Shown here one piece after another: positions 8,636-18,524 of a DNA stretch of 64,000 bases. The stretch is taken from assembly GCF_000210295.1 (NCBI RefSeq), contig NC_026739.1:468262-532261 (forward strand). Direction: 5' to 3'. The notes under the pieces are model-generated. The model did no database searches and was not told where the DNA came from. It saw nothing but the letters and a program-made list of their open reading frames with translations. The first letter of the stretch is position 1; every line of letters starts with the position of its first letter. The DNA comes from Trypanosoma brucei gambiense DAL972 (Eukaryota; Euglenozoa; Kinetoplastea; Trypanosomatida; Trypanosomatidae). The position numbers and the translations under genes are program-made.

Positions 8636-10864
8636 ATGTTGCGGCCATTCGTCGGGAGGATAGGACCGCTGGGAGGCCATGGGCACAGAAGGATGGTGTG
8701 TAGCACCATCTGCCTGTTTCAGCGTGGCCAGTGGGGAAATGAAGGGTCCAGAGGAGATCAGCGCAACTACGACAATCGAGGTGGCCGAGGCGAGTGGGGA
8801 GACCGGGGCGGTCAGCGTGGTGGCAATCAGCGCGACTACGGAGATCAGCGCAACTACGACAATCGAGGTGGCCGAGGCGAGTGGGGAGACCGGGGCGGTC
8901 AGCGTGGTGACAATCAGCGCGACTACGGAGATCAGCGCAACTACGACAATCGAGGTGGCCGAGGCGAGTGGGGAGACCGGGGCGGTCAGCGTGGTGGCAA
9001 TCAGCGCGACTACGGAGATCAGCGCAACTACGACAATCGAGGTGGCCGAGGCGAGTGGGGAGACCGGGGCGGTCAGCGTGGTGACAATCAGCGCGACTAC
9101 GGAGATCAGCGCAACTACGACAATCGAGGTGGCCGAGGCGAGTGGGGAGACCGGGGCGGTCAGCGTGGTGGCAATCAGCGCGACAACTCTAACCAGTTCG
9201 GATACAGGAACGAGAGAGATGGTGGGATCGGACGGCAGCGGTCGGCGCGCGACAATTTTGGCGCCCATGACAATCGTGCTTCCGATGAACGTGGATCAAC
9301 TGACCCCGCCGTGGGAGAAGTGTTTGATGAACAAGCTGCCAAGATCCTCTACGAACTGAAACGCCGGTTTAAGAGCTCAAAAACCGGGAAAGAGAGAAGG
9401 GACGTACAACGTGAGGCCCGCCGCATCGTGCGGCGAGCGCGCGTCGACCCATCGACCCAGGACGAGAAATCGGTGACACTACTTCTCAACTGTGCCGCTA
9501 CCTTCCGGTGCTATCCACATACAGAGGGAATAAAACAGGCTACAGAATGGATGCGGAAAAATATTGACGGCTTGTCACCCCAAAACGTGGCCCTCTTCAC
9601 GAACGCAATTGGAGCGCTCTCGGTAGTGGATAGCGATACCATTTTAATTAATGAGATATCTCCTGCAGTGGAAGCTTGTTACGGGCAAATGAACCCCGTG
9701 GAACTAGTGATGACCCTGCAAGCCTTCCAACGTGGGAGAATAACAGAAAATGAAGACCTTCAGGTATCACTATTGCAGCAGTTAGTAACTTGTGTGCCGC
9801 AGATGCCGGCGCCCCAACTGTCCACCCTGGCGGGCGTCTTGGTGGACACACCTCTCCGGAAACGTGACGAAGCGACGTGGCAGGAGATCGCCAAAACTGT
9901 CGTCTCAAAGGCAGCCAGCGGTGCGGAGAACATGCATTCTCGAGAGGTTATAACGCTTCTAAAAGCCACACCGCGCCTTGGTGTCCCGGAAGACCACAGT
10001 TTCCATCTGGTTGATCGGGCCATTGCGACAGTGGGGTTCCACACGGACGAGCAAATTGGGGAGCTTCTTGAAGCAGTATCATACTACCGTGATCCTCAAA
10101 AGACTTGTGGGAGGGAGCTGAACGAAAAACTCGACAAATTGGTTGATGCCCTATGGGCTCGTCTTCAGAAAGTGGCGCCCTTTGCGGATGCTGCAAGTGT
10201 TACAACGATCATGCGTGCCGCGCACAGGTCAGGTATCGATGTTCCTCGTGACATTGTGAGCACTCTGGTTCAAGCGGTGATGAGGGAGCTCCGTTACCAC
10301 CGTTTTACCTTCCGGCGAGTGGCATCATTGTCTGAGGCTTTGGCGTTGCAGAAGGTACCCGCGAAGGAGCTACTCGCCATGCTTGGCGACTACTGCATCG
10401 GAAAGCGACCTCCACGGGAGGAGCGCGGCGAGAACACCCCCGTTGATGACCATAACTCAGGAATTGAAGAACGCATGGACATATATGCTCGCTTCCTTGG
10501 GGACTTGACAAAAGCGCGTATTGCACTAGAAAATGCCCACAGTTCCAACGCCGGAAACGGTGAACCGGGTTCAAGTGTTTCTCAGATTCTTGCACAGAGG
10601 CTGGAAGACAGCGTGGGCTCCGCCCCTCCGCGGGAGCTTCTCAAGTCTGTGCGAGCGATCTGCACCGCAGCTGACGACTGCCCGTTTCGAAATCGTGCGA
10701 ATGACGGAAAGATCATAGCACTGTCTGAGCAACGGATTGCGAAGGAGGGCGCCAGTTTCATGGAGGGAGTGCGCAAGACGACCATGGAAAATTTTCTGTC
10801 GGCTGTTAGTGGCATTCCACAGGCGCAGAAGGTGGTTGAGGTACTTTCCCACCAAACTAGGTAA
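8636..10864 (+). CDS. RGG1: Mitochondrial RNA-binding protein TbRGG1
   Basis: The protein has 742 residues. The first 35 are basic with no acidic residue, consistent with mitochondrial import. Residues 40-184 are five tandem copies of a 29-residue unit rich in R, G, D, N and Q (GRGEWGDRGGQRG core), giving many RGG/RG motifs. Residues about 200-742 have no familiar motif but are strongly helical, suggesting an alpha-solenoid. The RGG block and overall build match TbRGG1, a kinetoplast protein described as binding oligo(U) and associating with the RNA-editing and mitochondrial RNA-processing complexes. RGG boxes are typical arginine-methylation targets. Open frames of 226-237 codons in other frames of the repeat are by-products of its composition. 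Confidence 0.85.
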   Translation: MLRPFVGRIGPLGGHGHRRMVCSTICLFQRGQWGNEGSRGDQRNYDNRGGRGEWGDRGGQRGGNQRDYGDQRNYDNRGGRGEWGDRGGQRGDNQRDYGDQRNYDNRGGRGEWGDRGGQRGGNQRDYGDQRNYDNRGGRGEWGDRGGQRGDNQRDYGDQRNYDNRGGRGEWGDRGGQRGGNQRDNSNQFGYRNERDGGIGRQRSARDNFGAHDNRASDERGSTDPAVGEVFDEQAAKILYELKRRFKSSKTGKERRDVQREARRIVRRARVDPSTQDEKSVTLLLNCAATFRCYPHTEGIKQATEWMRKNIDGLSPQNVALFTNAIGALSVVDSDTILINEISPAVEACYGQMNPVELVMTLQAFQRGRITENEDLQVSLLQQLVTCVPQMPAPQLSTLAGVLVDTPLRKRDEATWQEIAKTVVSKAASGAENMHSREVITLLKATPRLGVPEDHSFHLVDRAIATVGFHTDEQIGELLEAVSYYRDPQKTCGRELNEKLDKLVDALWARLQKVAPFADAASVTTIMRAAHRSGIDVPRDIVSTLVQAVMRELRYHRFTFRRVASLSEALALQKVPAKELLAMLGDYCIGKRPPREERGENTPVDDHNSGIEERMDIYARFLGDLTKARIALENAHSSNAGNGEPGSSVSQILAQRLEDSVGSAPPRELLKSVRAICTAADDCPFRNRANDGKIIALSEQRIAKEGASFMEGVRKTTMENFLSAVSGIPQAQKVVEVLSHQTR
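8753..9187 (+). repeat. Tandem repeat, 5 x 87 bp, inside TbRGG1
   Basis: Five in-frame copies of an 87-bp unit encode 29 residues each (435 bp in all). Copies are nearly identical. They alternate at one codon (GGC in copies 1, 3 and 5, GAC in copies 2 and 4; Gly/Asp before NQRD), so a two-unit 174-bp module was amplified. The last copy ends in AAC instead of TAC. Confidence 0.95.
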
Positions 10865-11373
10865 AAACACCTCCTTGGCAAGGTGGAGGTGGGCCTCTGC
10901 ACAAACGCAATCACATGTAAGTGACATGTGCCAATCTGTAATAATCCTTTACGTTCACAGAAATGCCTTTGTTATCCACATGCACATACACGAAGAGGCG
11001 GAGCGGAAAAGAGAAAAAAAAGATAAAAATAGGACCCTGAGGGGCTTCTATTTATCGGAAATTTTTTTTTTCTTGAATCCACGACCTCCAGCGGCGCGCG
11101 TGTCAGGGTGACCTCACTAGGGGTGTGCTGACCGTAGGAGTAAAGTATAAACCGTATGTTTCTCTCATTTGTTCATTAGTGTTCCTTCGGGGATGGTTGA
11201 CAGTAGGGCTACCAATGTATGGTAGTAGGAAGGTTCACCAACGCTGAGACGCATTGTACATGCAGTCACTTATCTTCTTTTTCTTTTTTTGTGAACTTCT
11301 GAGACGGAGGAAGGGCCGTGAAGAGCAAATTTAGACTGACAAGAGGAATAAAATAGCTTGTAGGAGCTGATGC
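10865..11373 (+). other. Intergenic spacer
   Basis: This 509-bp spacer has no gene. A pyrimidine tract at 11274-11290 followed by AG at 11302-11303 is the likely splice acceptor for the next gene. Confidence 0.45.
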
Positions 11374-12591
11374 ATGTCTGGGCTATGGAGTTTTAGGGAC
11401 AATGCCCCCTCATCGCATTGTGTTGGTGCGACAACGAGGGCGGTGTTGCCAGCTTCCGCCGACGAAATTGTATTGCAAGATGCACTGGTGGAGAGCAGTT
11501 CAATGCTGGTGGGAAATGCGGTACGTGGCTTCGAGACGGTCACCGATGTTGGTTTGGTCGTTGAGGAAATGCAGGTAGAGTGGGTTGAGAAAACGCTGGG
11601 AATTCTTAAGAGTTCTTCGTATCACTTAAGCAATCAGTGCGAAAAGGGGTCTGAGTCGATGCTAAATCACCCTGGTGAGGGCTGTTCCTCGACAGCAACT
11701 TCTTTGAACCTGTTGGACGAAGAAGACATGGAAGTAGTGCGTTCACTACTGAAACCTCGCGGTGATTGTGGCATCAAAGTTCGCGGGGCTACATCTAAGC
11801 GGAACTGTGGGCCCATTGAACCCTCATCGTCCGTGTTGCGCACAGCGGGTACGGCACCGCGGAGGCGAGATCGACCGTGCGCCGCTGAACCACGCGAGGT
11901 AGACACTGTGCCTGTTGTAAGGGTTCAAGTAGCTCGAAAGAGCGGCACGCGGCCGTTTGTTGCTGCAGAACTGCTTGACTATCCGCTTAAACCATCATGG
12001 AACAACACCAGAGGTTCTGCCCAACGATTGAAAGAGCGCGTTCCTGCCACGCGCATGCCGCAGCGAGCAGCTGTTGGGCCAGCCAATCAGATTATCTGTG
12101 ATTCCACAAGTTTTCTCATACCGGGGTCAAACATTTCGCTTAAACAGCCAAAGGAAGTGACATCGATTTGTAGGACGCGGAAGAAAGCGCCACTCTACGA
12201 TGCGCTGCCACTACAGACGCAAGTTACCCTCTTGTCACTTGAGGCTACCCGACAAAGTGGGTGGCACCGTGATCTCTTGGATAAGTTCGACACAATCGCA
12301 CGCAAGTGGCGCTCCCTTCACATGAGGAAGTTTGTTTGGGGGAGGTGGTGTTTTCGTCAAGGTAAAAGGGTTGGGGTGCCAATTTCCGTACTCGTAGCAG
12401 TGACTGACTCTTCCTTTCTCACCCCCCAGCGTGTAGGCTCTTTTCCACTATTAGCCGGCCATGCCATGAAGGTTATCGACGGTCCTGACGCTCGACTCCT
12501 CCGCTGGTACTTTGTGATGTGGGTGGCCGCCGTCCAAAGGGTGCAGGAGCAACGTTCATCTGCAGGAAGATTTGGTCCCATACATTCATAA
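11374..12591 (+). CDS. Conserved hypothetical protein, possible SFI1-like C-terminal motifs
   Basis: The protein has 405 residues and no recognised domain. The N-terminal two thirds is polar and probably largely disordered, with an acidic patch (LLDEEDMEVV). The C-terminal 110 residues are richer in W, F and L. Segments such as LHMRKFVWGRWCFR and LLRWYFVMWVAAVQR resemble the FxxW-type units of SFI1 centrin-binding repeats, but only two are seen and the match is weak. No signal peptide or membrane segment is visible. Length and codon use look like a true gene within the polycistron. Function unknown. Confidence 0.7.
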   Translation: MSGLWSFRDNAPSSHCVGATTRAVLPASADEIVLQDALVESSSMLVGNAVRGFETVTDVGLVVEEMQVEWVEKTLGILKSSSYHLSNQCEKGSESMLNHPGEGCSSTATSLNLLDEEDMEVVRSLLKPRGDCGIKVRGATSKRNCGPIEPSSSVLRTAGTAPRRRDRPCAAEPREVDTVPVVRVQVARKSGTRPFVAAELLDYPLKPSWNNTRGSAQRLKERVPATRMPQRAAVGPANQIICDSTSFLIPGSNISLKQPKEVTSICRTRKKAPLYDALPLQTQVTLLSLEATRQSGWHRDLLDKFDTIARKWRSLHMRKFVWGRWCFRQGKRVGVPISVLVAVTDSSFLTPQRVGSFPLLAGHAMKVIDGPDARLLRWYFVMWVAAVQRVQEQRSSAGRFGPIHS

Positions 12592-13262
12592 TACCAAAGA
12601 ATAAAAAAGTAGATTGATACATAAATAGATCTATGCAGAGATATGGATACGCACTCGAGTATGTGTGTGACTTCGTACCTGAATGTGAATGGAGATAGTG
12701 CTTTATTTCCTTATATGCTTGGAAGGTGCCACCGTACAGAGCACATGCACTCTCAGCCGCTGTTTGCCGCTGCGGTGGGTGGTAAAATGTCATCGTTGCG
12801 AGCTGTGTAGGTCGACCATCGCAGTGCCCAGGGTTTGGACGGCACCGGGCCTACATCGTTGCTAACTTTTTAACAGTTGTGGTTAACTTGTTTTCACCTC
12901 TTTTTTTTCTCGTCAGTCTGTGAAATACAGCAACCAAAAAACACAAAAGGAAAAGGTGCGATAGCAAGTGGGCCGGGTGAAAGTGTAGGTGGGGAGGGAA
13001 ATCGTTCAATCACACTATATTCATTTGCTTATATATACAAGCATTCACATCTGAATCTGGCCTACCTCCACTGCGACGTGCTGGAACCATCATTGAAAAG
13101 GACCGAAGCAGTTGTGCGAATATAGGTAACCATACAGTCAGTGGAAGATAGCAACTAGTCGGTACTGGGGCGGGGGAAAAAGAACAGAAAAGAGCCGTGT
13201 GGTGTGGTAGTTATCCGCATCTAAAGGGAAGGGCACTACTGTACGAGCAGCGCCGGTGACAA
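12592..13262 (+). other. Intergenic spacer
   Basis: This 671-bp spacer has no gene. A pyrimidine tract (12892-12914) ending in AG at 12915-12916 is the best splice-acceptor candidate for the kinase downstream, which would give a 5'UTR of about 345 nt. Confidence 0.45.
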
Positions 13263-14639
13263 ATGGCCATCGATTACTCAGGTTTTCTTGATGAACCGAG
13301 TGGAGCCTCCAGCGAGGTAACCGCATCGCGGTACTTTGAGATCCGTGGGTCGATACTTTACTGCTGGACCTATAAACCCGAGAATCCAGGAGACAAACCG
13401 CTTAGCTCCATTGATCTTACGGACGTGCACATTACACGGGATGAAGCTGATCGGAGGTCGTGGTCAGTCCAGGGTGGAAAACTCCGCAAGCCGCATATGT
13501 TCACTGCTGAAAATGAGGAGGAAAGGGAGGTTTGGATAGAGAAGATGACACATCCAAACCCTGCTAACACTGAGATACTTCGCACGTTAGAGCAAACTAG
13601 TGATGGGGATGATACAGCTCCTCTTTGCAGTGGTGGAAGCAACAGGGTGTCTTTGAACGACTTCCAATTTGCGGCGAAAATTGGGAAGGGATCATTCAGC
13701 TCTGTGTATGCTGCTACAGAGAAAGCTACTGGTAAAACTTACGCAATTAAAAAAATGGAAAAAGAGGTGATTGAGCGCTACAACATGATCGATAACATTT
13801 CTGCAGAGAGGCTCATTCTTCAGAAGATTGATCATCCTTTCATCGTGTCCCTTCATTATGCCTTTCAAACCAAAGGCAGCCTTTACCTTGTGATGGATTT
13901 CTTATCCGGAGGAGAACTATTCTTTCATCTCGAATCTGTGTCGGTTTTTGACGAGTGGCGTGCAAAGTTTTATTGCGGCGAGATTGCGCTCGCCCTTGGC
14001 TATCTTCACGCGCAAGACATCATTTACCGCGACTTAAAGCCCGAAAACGCAGTGCTTGACGCGGATGGACACGTGTGCCTTACCGACTTCGGGCTTGCCA
14101 AGATGGATGTACGCGATGGTTGTAATTTCACCTTCTGTGGGACTCCAGAATATATAGCTCCAGAGTTTCTGCTTGGGAAGCCCCACGGGAAGGCGGTTGA
14201 CTGGTGGTCGCTCGGTATTCTACTATACGAGATGCTGGAGGGCATACCACCCTTCTACAGCGAGAATGTAAGTGCCATGTATGATAAGATACTGAGCTCC
14301 GAACTGCAGTTTGGCGACGGTGAGGGCGGGAGCAACAACATGCCCCAAATATCGGAGGAGGCCCAAGACCTTCTCCGCCGGCTCTTAGACCGCAACCCCG
14401 ACACCCGACTCCAGGATGTGGAGGAGCTGAAAGGTCACCCATTCTTTCGTGACCTCGACTGGGAAAAGCTGTTCCGGCGAGAGATTGAACCCCCGTTCCG
14501 CCCAGACGGCAACGCGCTGAGTAATTTCGATCAAGAGTTCACTTCTGCGGACCCTCCAATGGTACAACCGGACGATGAAGTAGTGGAGGACAAAAGCATA
14601 TGCGGTTTCACGTTTAATGGGAGATCAAGACCTACATAG
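13263..14639 (+). CDS. PH-domain AGC protein kinase, AKT/RAC-like
   Basis: The protein has 458 residues. A PH domain covers about residues 3-97, ending with the usual tryptophan helix (REVWIEKM). The kinase domain spans about 134-395: glycine loop GKGSFSSVYA (141-150), catalytic lysine K163 in AIKK, YRDLKPEN with D257, DFG at 275-277, T-loop FTFCGTPEYIAPE with T290 as the PDK1-type site, and VDWWSLG. The C-terminal tail ends with ICGFTF (446-451), a hydrophobic-motif-like segment whose first aromatic is Ile and which carries T450. PH plus AGC kinase plus tail is the AKT/PKB layout. It probably responds to phosphoinositides and needs an upstream PDK1 activity. A PDK1-like kinase gene lies at 49041. 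Confidence 0.93.
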   Translation: MAIDYSGFLDEPSGASSEVTASRYFEIRGSILYCWTYKPENPGDKPLSSIDLTDVHITRDEADRRSWSVQGGKLRKPHMFTAENEEEREVWIEKMTHPNPANTEILRTLEQTSDGDDTAPLCSGGSNRVSLNDFQFAAKIGKGSFSSVYAATEKATGKTYAIKKMEKEVIERYNMIDNISAERLILQKIDHPFIVSLHYAFQTKGSLYLVMDFLSGGELFFHLESVSVFDEWRAKFYCGEIALALGYLHAQDIIYRDLKPENAVLDADGHVCLTDFGLAKMDVRDGCNFTFCGTPEYIAPEFLLGKPHGKAVDWWSLGILLYEMLEGIPPFYSENVSAMYDKILSSELQFGDGEGGSNNMPQISEEAQDLLRRLLDRNPDTRLQDVEELKGHPFFRDLDWEKLFRREIEPPFRPDGNALSNFDQEFTSADPPMVQPDDEVVEDKSICGFTFNGRSRPT

Positions 14640-15587
14640 CGTTTGCTTGCATCCACTCTTAGGTGTGGCGCCTTCGTTAGGGACCGCAGCACCGGCTGCT
14701 GTTTCCAGAGCATCTTACCTTGCTTCATTTTCGTCCTCTGTTTTACCGTTATGTGTGTGTGTGTGCTACCGCGGTAAAGTAACCTAGCATGTTTGACGTT
14801 GTGTGCCACTTTTTTATGTGGACGAACGGTCCCACATGTTGGGAAATGTTAGTCCCTCAAGCACGTACGTGTACGAGAGAGGAATGAATGTATCGTATGC
14901 TATATAGTAAATCCAACAAAAAGCATTCCCCTTTCTTTGACACCTCCAGCATATTGCGCACCCTTTAAGGTTTGCCGGACCCGATCCTTCTACTTTCTAC
15001 AGTTCGTTTGGCACAACGAATGGGACATTGTGAAGAAATCAGTTGTTCGGAACATAATATATTGCCCTTGATTAGCTTTGCAGACGTTTGTACGCCATGT
15101 GTACGTACAGAGCGAGTGGCACATCCTTGTCAGTGAATTGAAGAAACGGGGGAAAGTACACACTTCCTGAGTTAGAGCATGGCCTCACACATGTCTCTCT
15201 CCAGTCTTTTTTCGACTCTACCCTCTATTTTTTAGTTTTGATATTGTATTCCCTTTCATCGTCGCCCCAGTACTCGAGACACAGCTCACATTACTTATAG
15301 GTACCGCAGTCACTCCGCACTACAAGAAAAATACCAGCAACAAGTCAAAGTTTGAAATAAAGGGGAGGAAATGCGTAATTTAAGTGCTTTGCATGTACGG
15401 TGCATTTTAAATGTATTGGACCGATCCACGACGGTGACGCAACTGTTACCCTCAGGATGCCACTACAGATTCGACCGCTCTAGCACCACACAGAGGGTCT
15501 ACATTATGAATAACTCACAACATAACACATGAACAACGAATGAGGGAATAAATGATAAGATAAGGAAATGTCATTTGTGAAGAGCGC
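14640..15587 (+). other. Intergenic spacer (unique part)
   Basis: This 948-bp stretch has no supported gene. It follows the AKT-like kinase and ends at the left edge of the 5,803-bp duplicated unit. A (GT)n stretch lies at 14751-14763. I saw no tRNA, rRNA or retroposon signature. Confidence 0.45.
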
Positions 15588-15981
15588 ATTTATATTGTAT
15601 GCATGGAAAGATGCACTTAATGTGGTTCGGTTTGTGTATTTCTAATTTGCTGCTGTAGTTGCTGACGTTTGTGGGCACTCGATAGTATTCTGTGTTTCGT
15701 ATGAGGACCGCTACGTCTCTTCTTCCTTTCTTTGGCTCACGTTATCTGTAGGTTGTGCTGTACGCTCTGCCTTGACTGCTACTCGTATTGTTAGTCGGTT
15801 GTCGTTTTCACCCGTTACACTGCTGCCCTATATATATTGGCTTCGGTCCCACACTTTACTACATTATTTGTTAACCTACTGCTGTGATGCCCCTTCTATC
15901 ATAGGAAAGGTATTATTAAGAAAAAGGCGTGGCGCGGGTGCCCCACTTCGTGGAAGAGAGTGGTTCTTAACGAATTAAGCT

Positions 15982-16548
15982 ATGCGGGCGTGGAGTAACC
16001 TGCTAGCGTCTGTGACGATGGCGCCGTTTGTTCTGCTATGTTTTGTCTGCTCTTGCGTTTGGCCCGCCGTAGCTACTGCGGGAAGCATTCCCCTTGCTGT
16101 TGTGGGCAGTGTCATCACTTCAGAGGATGCGTACCGTTTTATTGAGGTTCAAGCTGTCGACGGCGCCACAGGAGCTGTTGTGCGCTCCGTGCCACTGGAT
16201 GCAACGCTTACCTTTACTTTTCACGGTCTACCCCAAACTGTAAGTGAGGTGCGGCTCTTGCCGAGGCTGCCTGAGCGGCGGTTTCGTCTCGATAGCAGTG
16301 CCTCTGTACTCACTGCGCCTTTGCGGACAAAAGATGGGGATGGGTGGCTCCACTTATCCGCGATTGTAGAGCAGCAAGATGGTTCACAAGCAGGGGATCA
16401 ATTACCTGGGAGTATAAGTGCGGCAGTTATGGCAGCGATGATTATTGCCCTTGCGGTGATTGGCCGATATCGATTGTTGTCGCTGTTTCAGTTTCCGGCT
16501 CCAAAACCGCCGAAGTTGCGTCGTGTAGCTGTGGCAGTGAATCGGTAA
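15982..16548 (+). CDS. Predicted type I membrane protein, possibly EMC7-like (copy 1)
   Basis: The protein has 188 residues. An N-terminal signal peptide is clear (hydrophobic core about residues 13-32, then A/T/G residues for cleavage). A beta-rich luminal domain follows (about 35-140; pattern RFIEVQAVDGATG, then LTFTFHGLPQTVSEVRL). A single transmembrane helix lies near 145-163, and a basic cytosolic tail ends the protein (PKPPKLRRVAVAVNR). This order and the FTFHGLP segment recall EMC7, the beta-sandwich subunit of the ER membrane insertase complex, but the identity is weak and inferred by eye. The second copy at 21785 is identical. Confidence 0.75.
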   Translation: MRAWSNLLASVTMAPFVLLCFVCSCVWPAVATAGSIPLAVVGSVITSEDAYRFIEVQAVDGATGAVVRSVPLDATLTFTFHGLPQTVSEVRLLPRLPERRFRLDSSASVLTAPLRTKDGDGWLHLSAIVEQQDGSQAGDQLPGSISAAVMAAMIIALAVIGRYRLLSLFQFPAPKPPKLRRVAVAVNR

Positions 16549-16949
16549 GGCGAGTTTATGGACACGTGTGTGTTCTTGACTTTTCTCACATTCGTATTGC
16601 GGTGTGCTGTTGCGAGCATTTTGCATTTTCTGGTGTTGGTGTTGGTGCTGGGTATAGGGGTGCTACTGCTTGTTTATATGTATGTGTGCGTGTAACTCTC
16701 ACTAGCATATGAACTCGAGTACTTTCTTCCTGCCTCTGCTGCTCGTCTGTTATCATGAAGCAGGTACCTCCTAACTCCACTGAGTTTGTAATTGGGCGCA
16801 TTTTAACCTTCCTGTTGCGTTGCCACTGTAACAGCACTGTACCCCTTTCCTTCACTTCTGTGTATATGTGCGTGCCAACAACTTTCCGACGACCCGCTGT
16901 CTTGTAGAAAGTAGCAACAGGTGAGCCCGTCACGCCTTCTCCCCTGACG
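16549..16949 (+). other. Intergenic spacer
   Basis: This 401-bp spacer has no gene. Pyrimidine-rich stretches at about 16720-16750 and 16841-16858 with following AGs can serve trans-splicing of the methyltransferase mRNA. It is repeated at 22352-22752. Confidence 0.4.
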
Positions 16950-17702
16950 ATGCCCGCACGTGGCTGTGCCCCTGTTGATGAGCAGATCGCTGGGACAGAC
17001 ACGGAAGGACGACGCTACAGGTCAGTGGAGGAGATGTGGGGACGCGAGTTGCAGGGTAACTTGTACGACGCGAAGACAGGGTGGTATGGTAAGTCTCTCC
17101 AGTACTGGGGCAGCGTTCCGGCTACCGTCAGCGGTGTACTGGGCGGTATGGATAATGTGCATGATATCGACATCCGTGATTCACGCGCTTTCATATGCTG
17201 CTTGCCGGAGCGCGGCACTACACGTGCACTTGACTGCGGTGCCGGTATTGGTCGAATCACCAAGTCCCTTTTGTGCCACTTATACGATGTGACAGATCTT
17301 CTGGAACCGGTGGCAAGCATGCTGGAGAAGGCGAAAGAGGAACTTGAGGGGTTTCCAGTGGGCGATTTCTTTCAGTCGTCGATGGAGACAGCGAAGCTTC
17401 AACCGAAGACATACGACCTCATTGTTATTCAATGGGCGGCGATCTATCTGACAGACGAGGACTTTGTTGCTTTCTTGGTACGCTGCAAGGAGGCACTGAC
17501 ACCGAAGGGGTACATATTCTTCAAGGAGAATTGCGCGTCTGACGACGAGTTCATTGTTGACAAGGAGGACAGTAGCCTGACGCGATCCGACAAGCACTAC
17601 AAGCGTATATTTGCCGCTGCCGGTATTGAGGTTGTTAAGGAGGCTATGCAAGGCGATTGGCCTGATGATCTGCTGAAGGTGAAGATGTACGCACTACGCT
17701 AA
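16950..17702 (+). CDS. N-terminal Xaa-Pro-Lys/Arg protein methyltransferase, NTMT1/METTL11 family (copy 1)
   Basis: The protein has 250 residues (human NTMT1 has 223). It matches the family throughout: YWGSVPATVSGVLGG near residue 51, AdoMet motif I as ALDCGAGIGRITKSLL near residue 91, DLLEPVASML as motif II, IQWAAIYLTDEDFVAFL, and KENCASDDEF plus DKEDSSLTRS in the catalytic region. The last residues (MYALR) fit the human C-terminus. The enzyme transfers methyl groups to the exposed alpha-amino group of proteins beginning X-Pro-Lys/Arg after Met removal. The extra N-terminal 25 residues are polar, so it is probably cytosolic or nuclear. Confidence 0.95.
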   Translation: MPARGCAPVDEQIAGTDTEGRRYRSVEEMWGRELQGNLYDAKTGWYGKSLQYWGSVPATVSGVLGGMDNVHDIDIRDSRAFICCLPERGTTRALDCGAGIGRITKSLLCHLYDVTDLLEPVASMLEKAKEELEGFPVGDFFQSSMETAKLQPKTYDLIVIQWAAIYLTDEDFVAFLVRCKEALTPKGYIFFKENCASDDEFIVDKEDSSLTRSDKHYKRIFAAAGIEVVKEAMQGDWPDDLLKVKMYALR

Positions 17703-18104
17703 GCAGTTGGTCCTCCCACCGGTTGTTGATGTGTTCTCACTTCTTGTTGGCGCATTGCTGTTGTCGTCACTTTGTTTTGTTGTTCTTTGCATGGTTTATT
17801 TTTTTCAATTAGAGGCCACTACCTCTGCGTTGCCATCGGTTGGCTTACCCTAACGGTGGCACTGCCAACCCTCGTACTCGTCACACGGTGGTCTTCTACC
17901 TCTGCATGAATTTTTTGTGTTATTTTTGTTAATGTCCGACTATTTATTGTTGTTACGTCCCTTAGCTACTTTTGTGTGTGTTTAGTGTTGTTACTTTTGT
18001 AGCGGGTAAATCAATTCACGGTTATCAGGTTAAATAGGGGATAGCCATAATCAGGACTCTGGTGTGTAAAGGCGTGCGTGCGTAGACAGAGAGATTACAT
18101 CGAG
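17703..18104 (+). other. Intergenic spacer
   Basis: This 402-bp T-rich spacer has no gene. Confidence 0.4.
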
Positions 18105-18524
18105 ATGTCTGCACTTGCGGAGGCCGAGCGCATGGAGCGCGAAAAAGCCCTTATGGAGGGACAGCAGCGGGTGGACATGCTCCGTGAGACGGTACGTATA
18201 ATGGCGAATCGGCAAGCCGTTCTCGTCGGGACGAAGCGCCGTCTGCAAATTTCCACCGGAGAGTTGCAGCGTCTCTCTTCTGACCACTGTGTGTATGAGA
18301 GTGTGGGCCGCGTGTTTCTCCGGACACCGGTGCCGGCGTTCATAGAGAAGCAGATGGAGGCTGCAGAGAGGTGCGAGGCCGAAGAGAAGCGGCTGATGAG
18401 TGAGAAGCAGAGAGTTGTGGAGCAACTGCAGAAGGATGAAGTGCAGCTCCGTGAAGCAGCACAGCAGTACATGGCTGAAATGAGTGCCCGTCGGCAGTTA
18501 CAACAGCAGCAGCAGAAACAGTAA
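18105..18524 (+). CDS. Prefoldin subunit, PFDN1-like beta type
   Basis: The protein has 139 residues from ATG 18105 (an in-frame GTG at 18078 is not a credible start). It is a helix-turn-helix coiled coil: a long N-terminal helix, a short beta hairpin region with VYESVGRVFL (about residues 63-72; prefoldin 1 has a similar GVGRMF segment), and a second long helix rich in E, R, K and Q, followed by a Q-rich tail. Prefoldin is a hexameric co-chaperone that hands nascent actin and tubulin to the CCT chaperonin. The second copy of this gene should lie within the N-gap at 23481. Confidence 0.88.
   Translation: MSALAEAERMEREKALMEGQQRVDMLRETVRIMANRQAVLVGTKRRLQISTGELQRLSSDHCVYESVGRVFLRTPVPAFIEKQMEAAERCEAEEKRLMSEKQRVVEQLQKDEVQLREAAQQYMAEMSARRQLQQQQQKQ

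Noticed and set aside
8555..9359. Long open frames of 226 codons (+) and 237 codons (-) over the TbRGG1 repeat, with alternating S/T/A/V-rich repeats
   Set aside because: They exist only because the 87-bp repeat is a multiple of three and has no stops in those frames; the RGG frame is the one continuous with the 742-residue protein.
14640..15587. Possible retroposon (ingi/RIME-like) remnant near the duplication edge
   Set aside because: No reverse-transcriptase or endonuclease-like coding, no poly(A) tail with target-site duplication could be seen.
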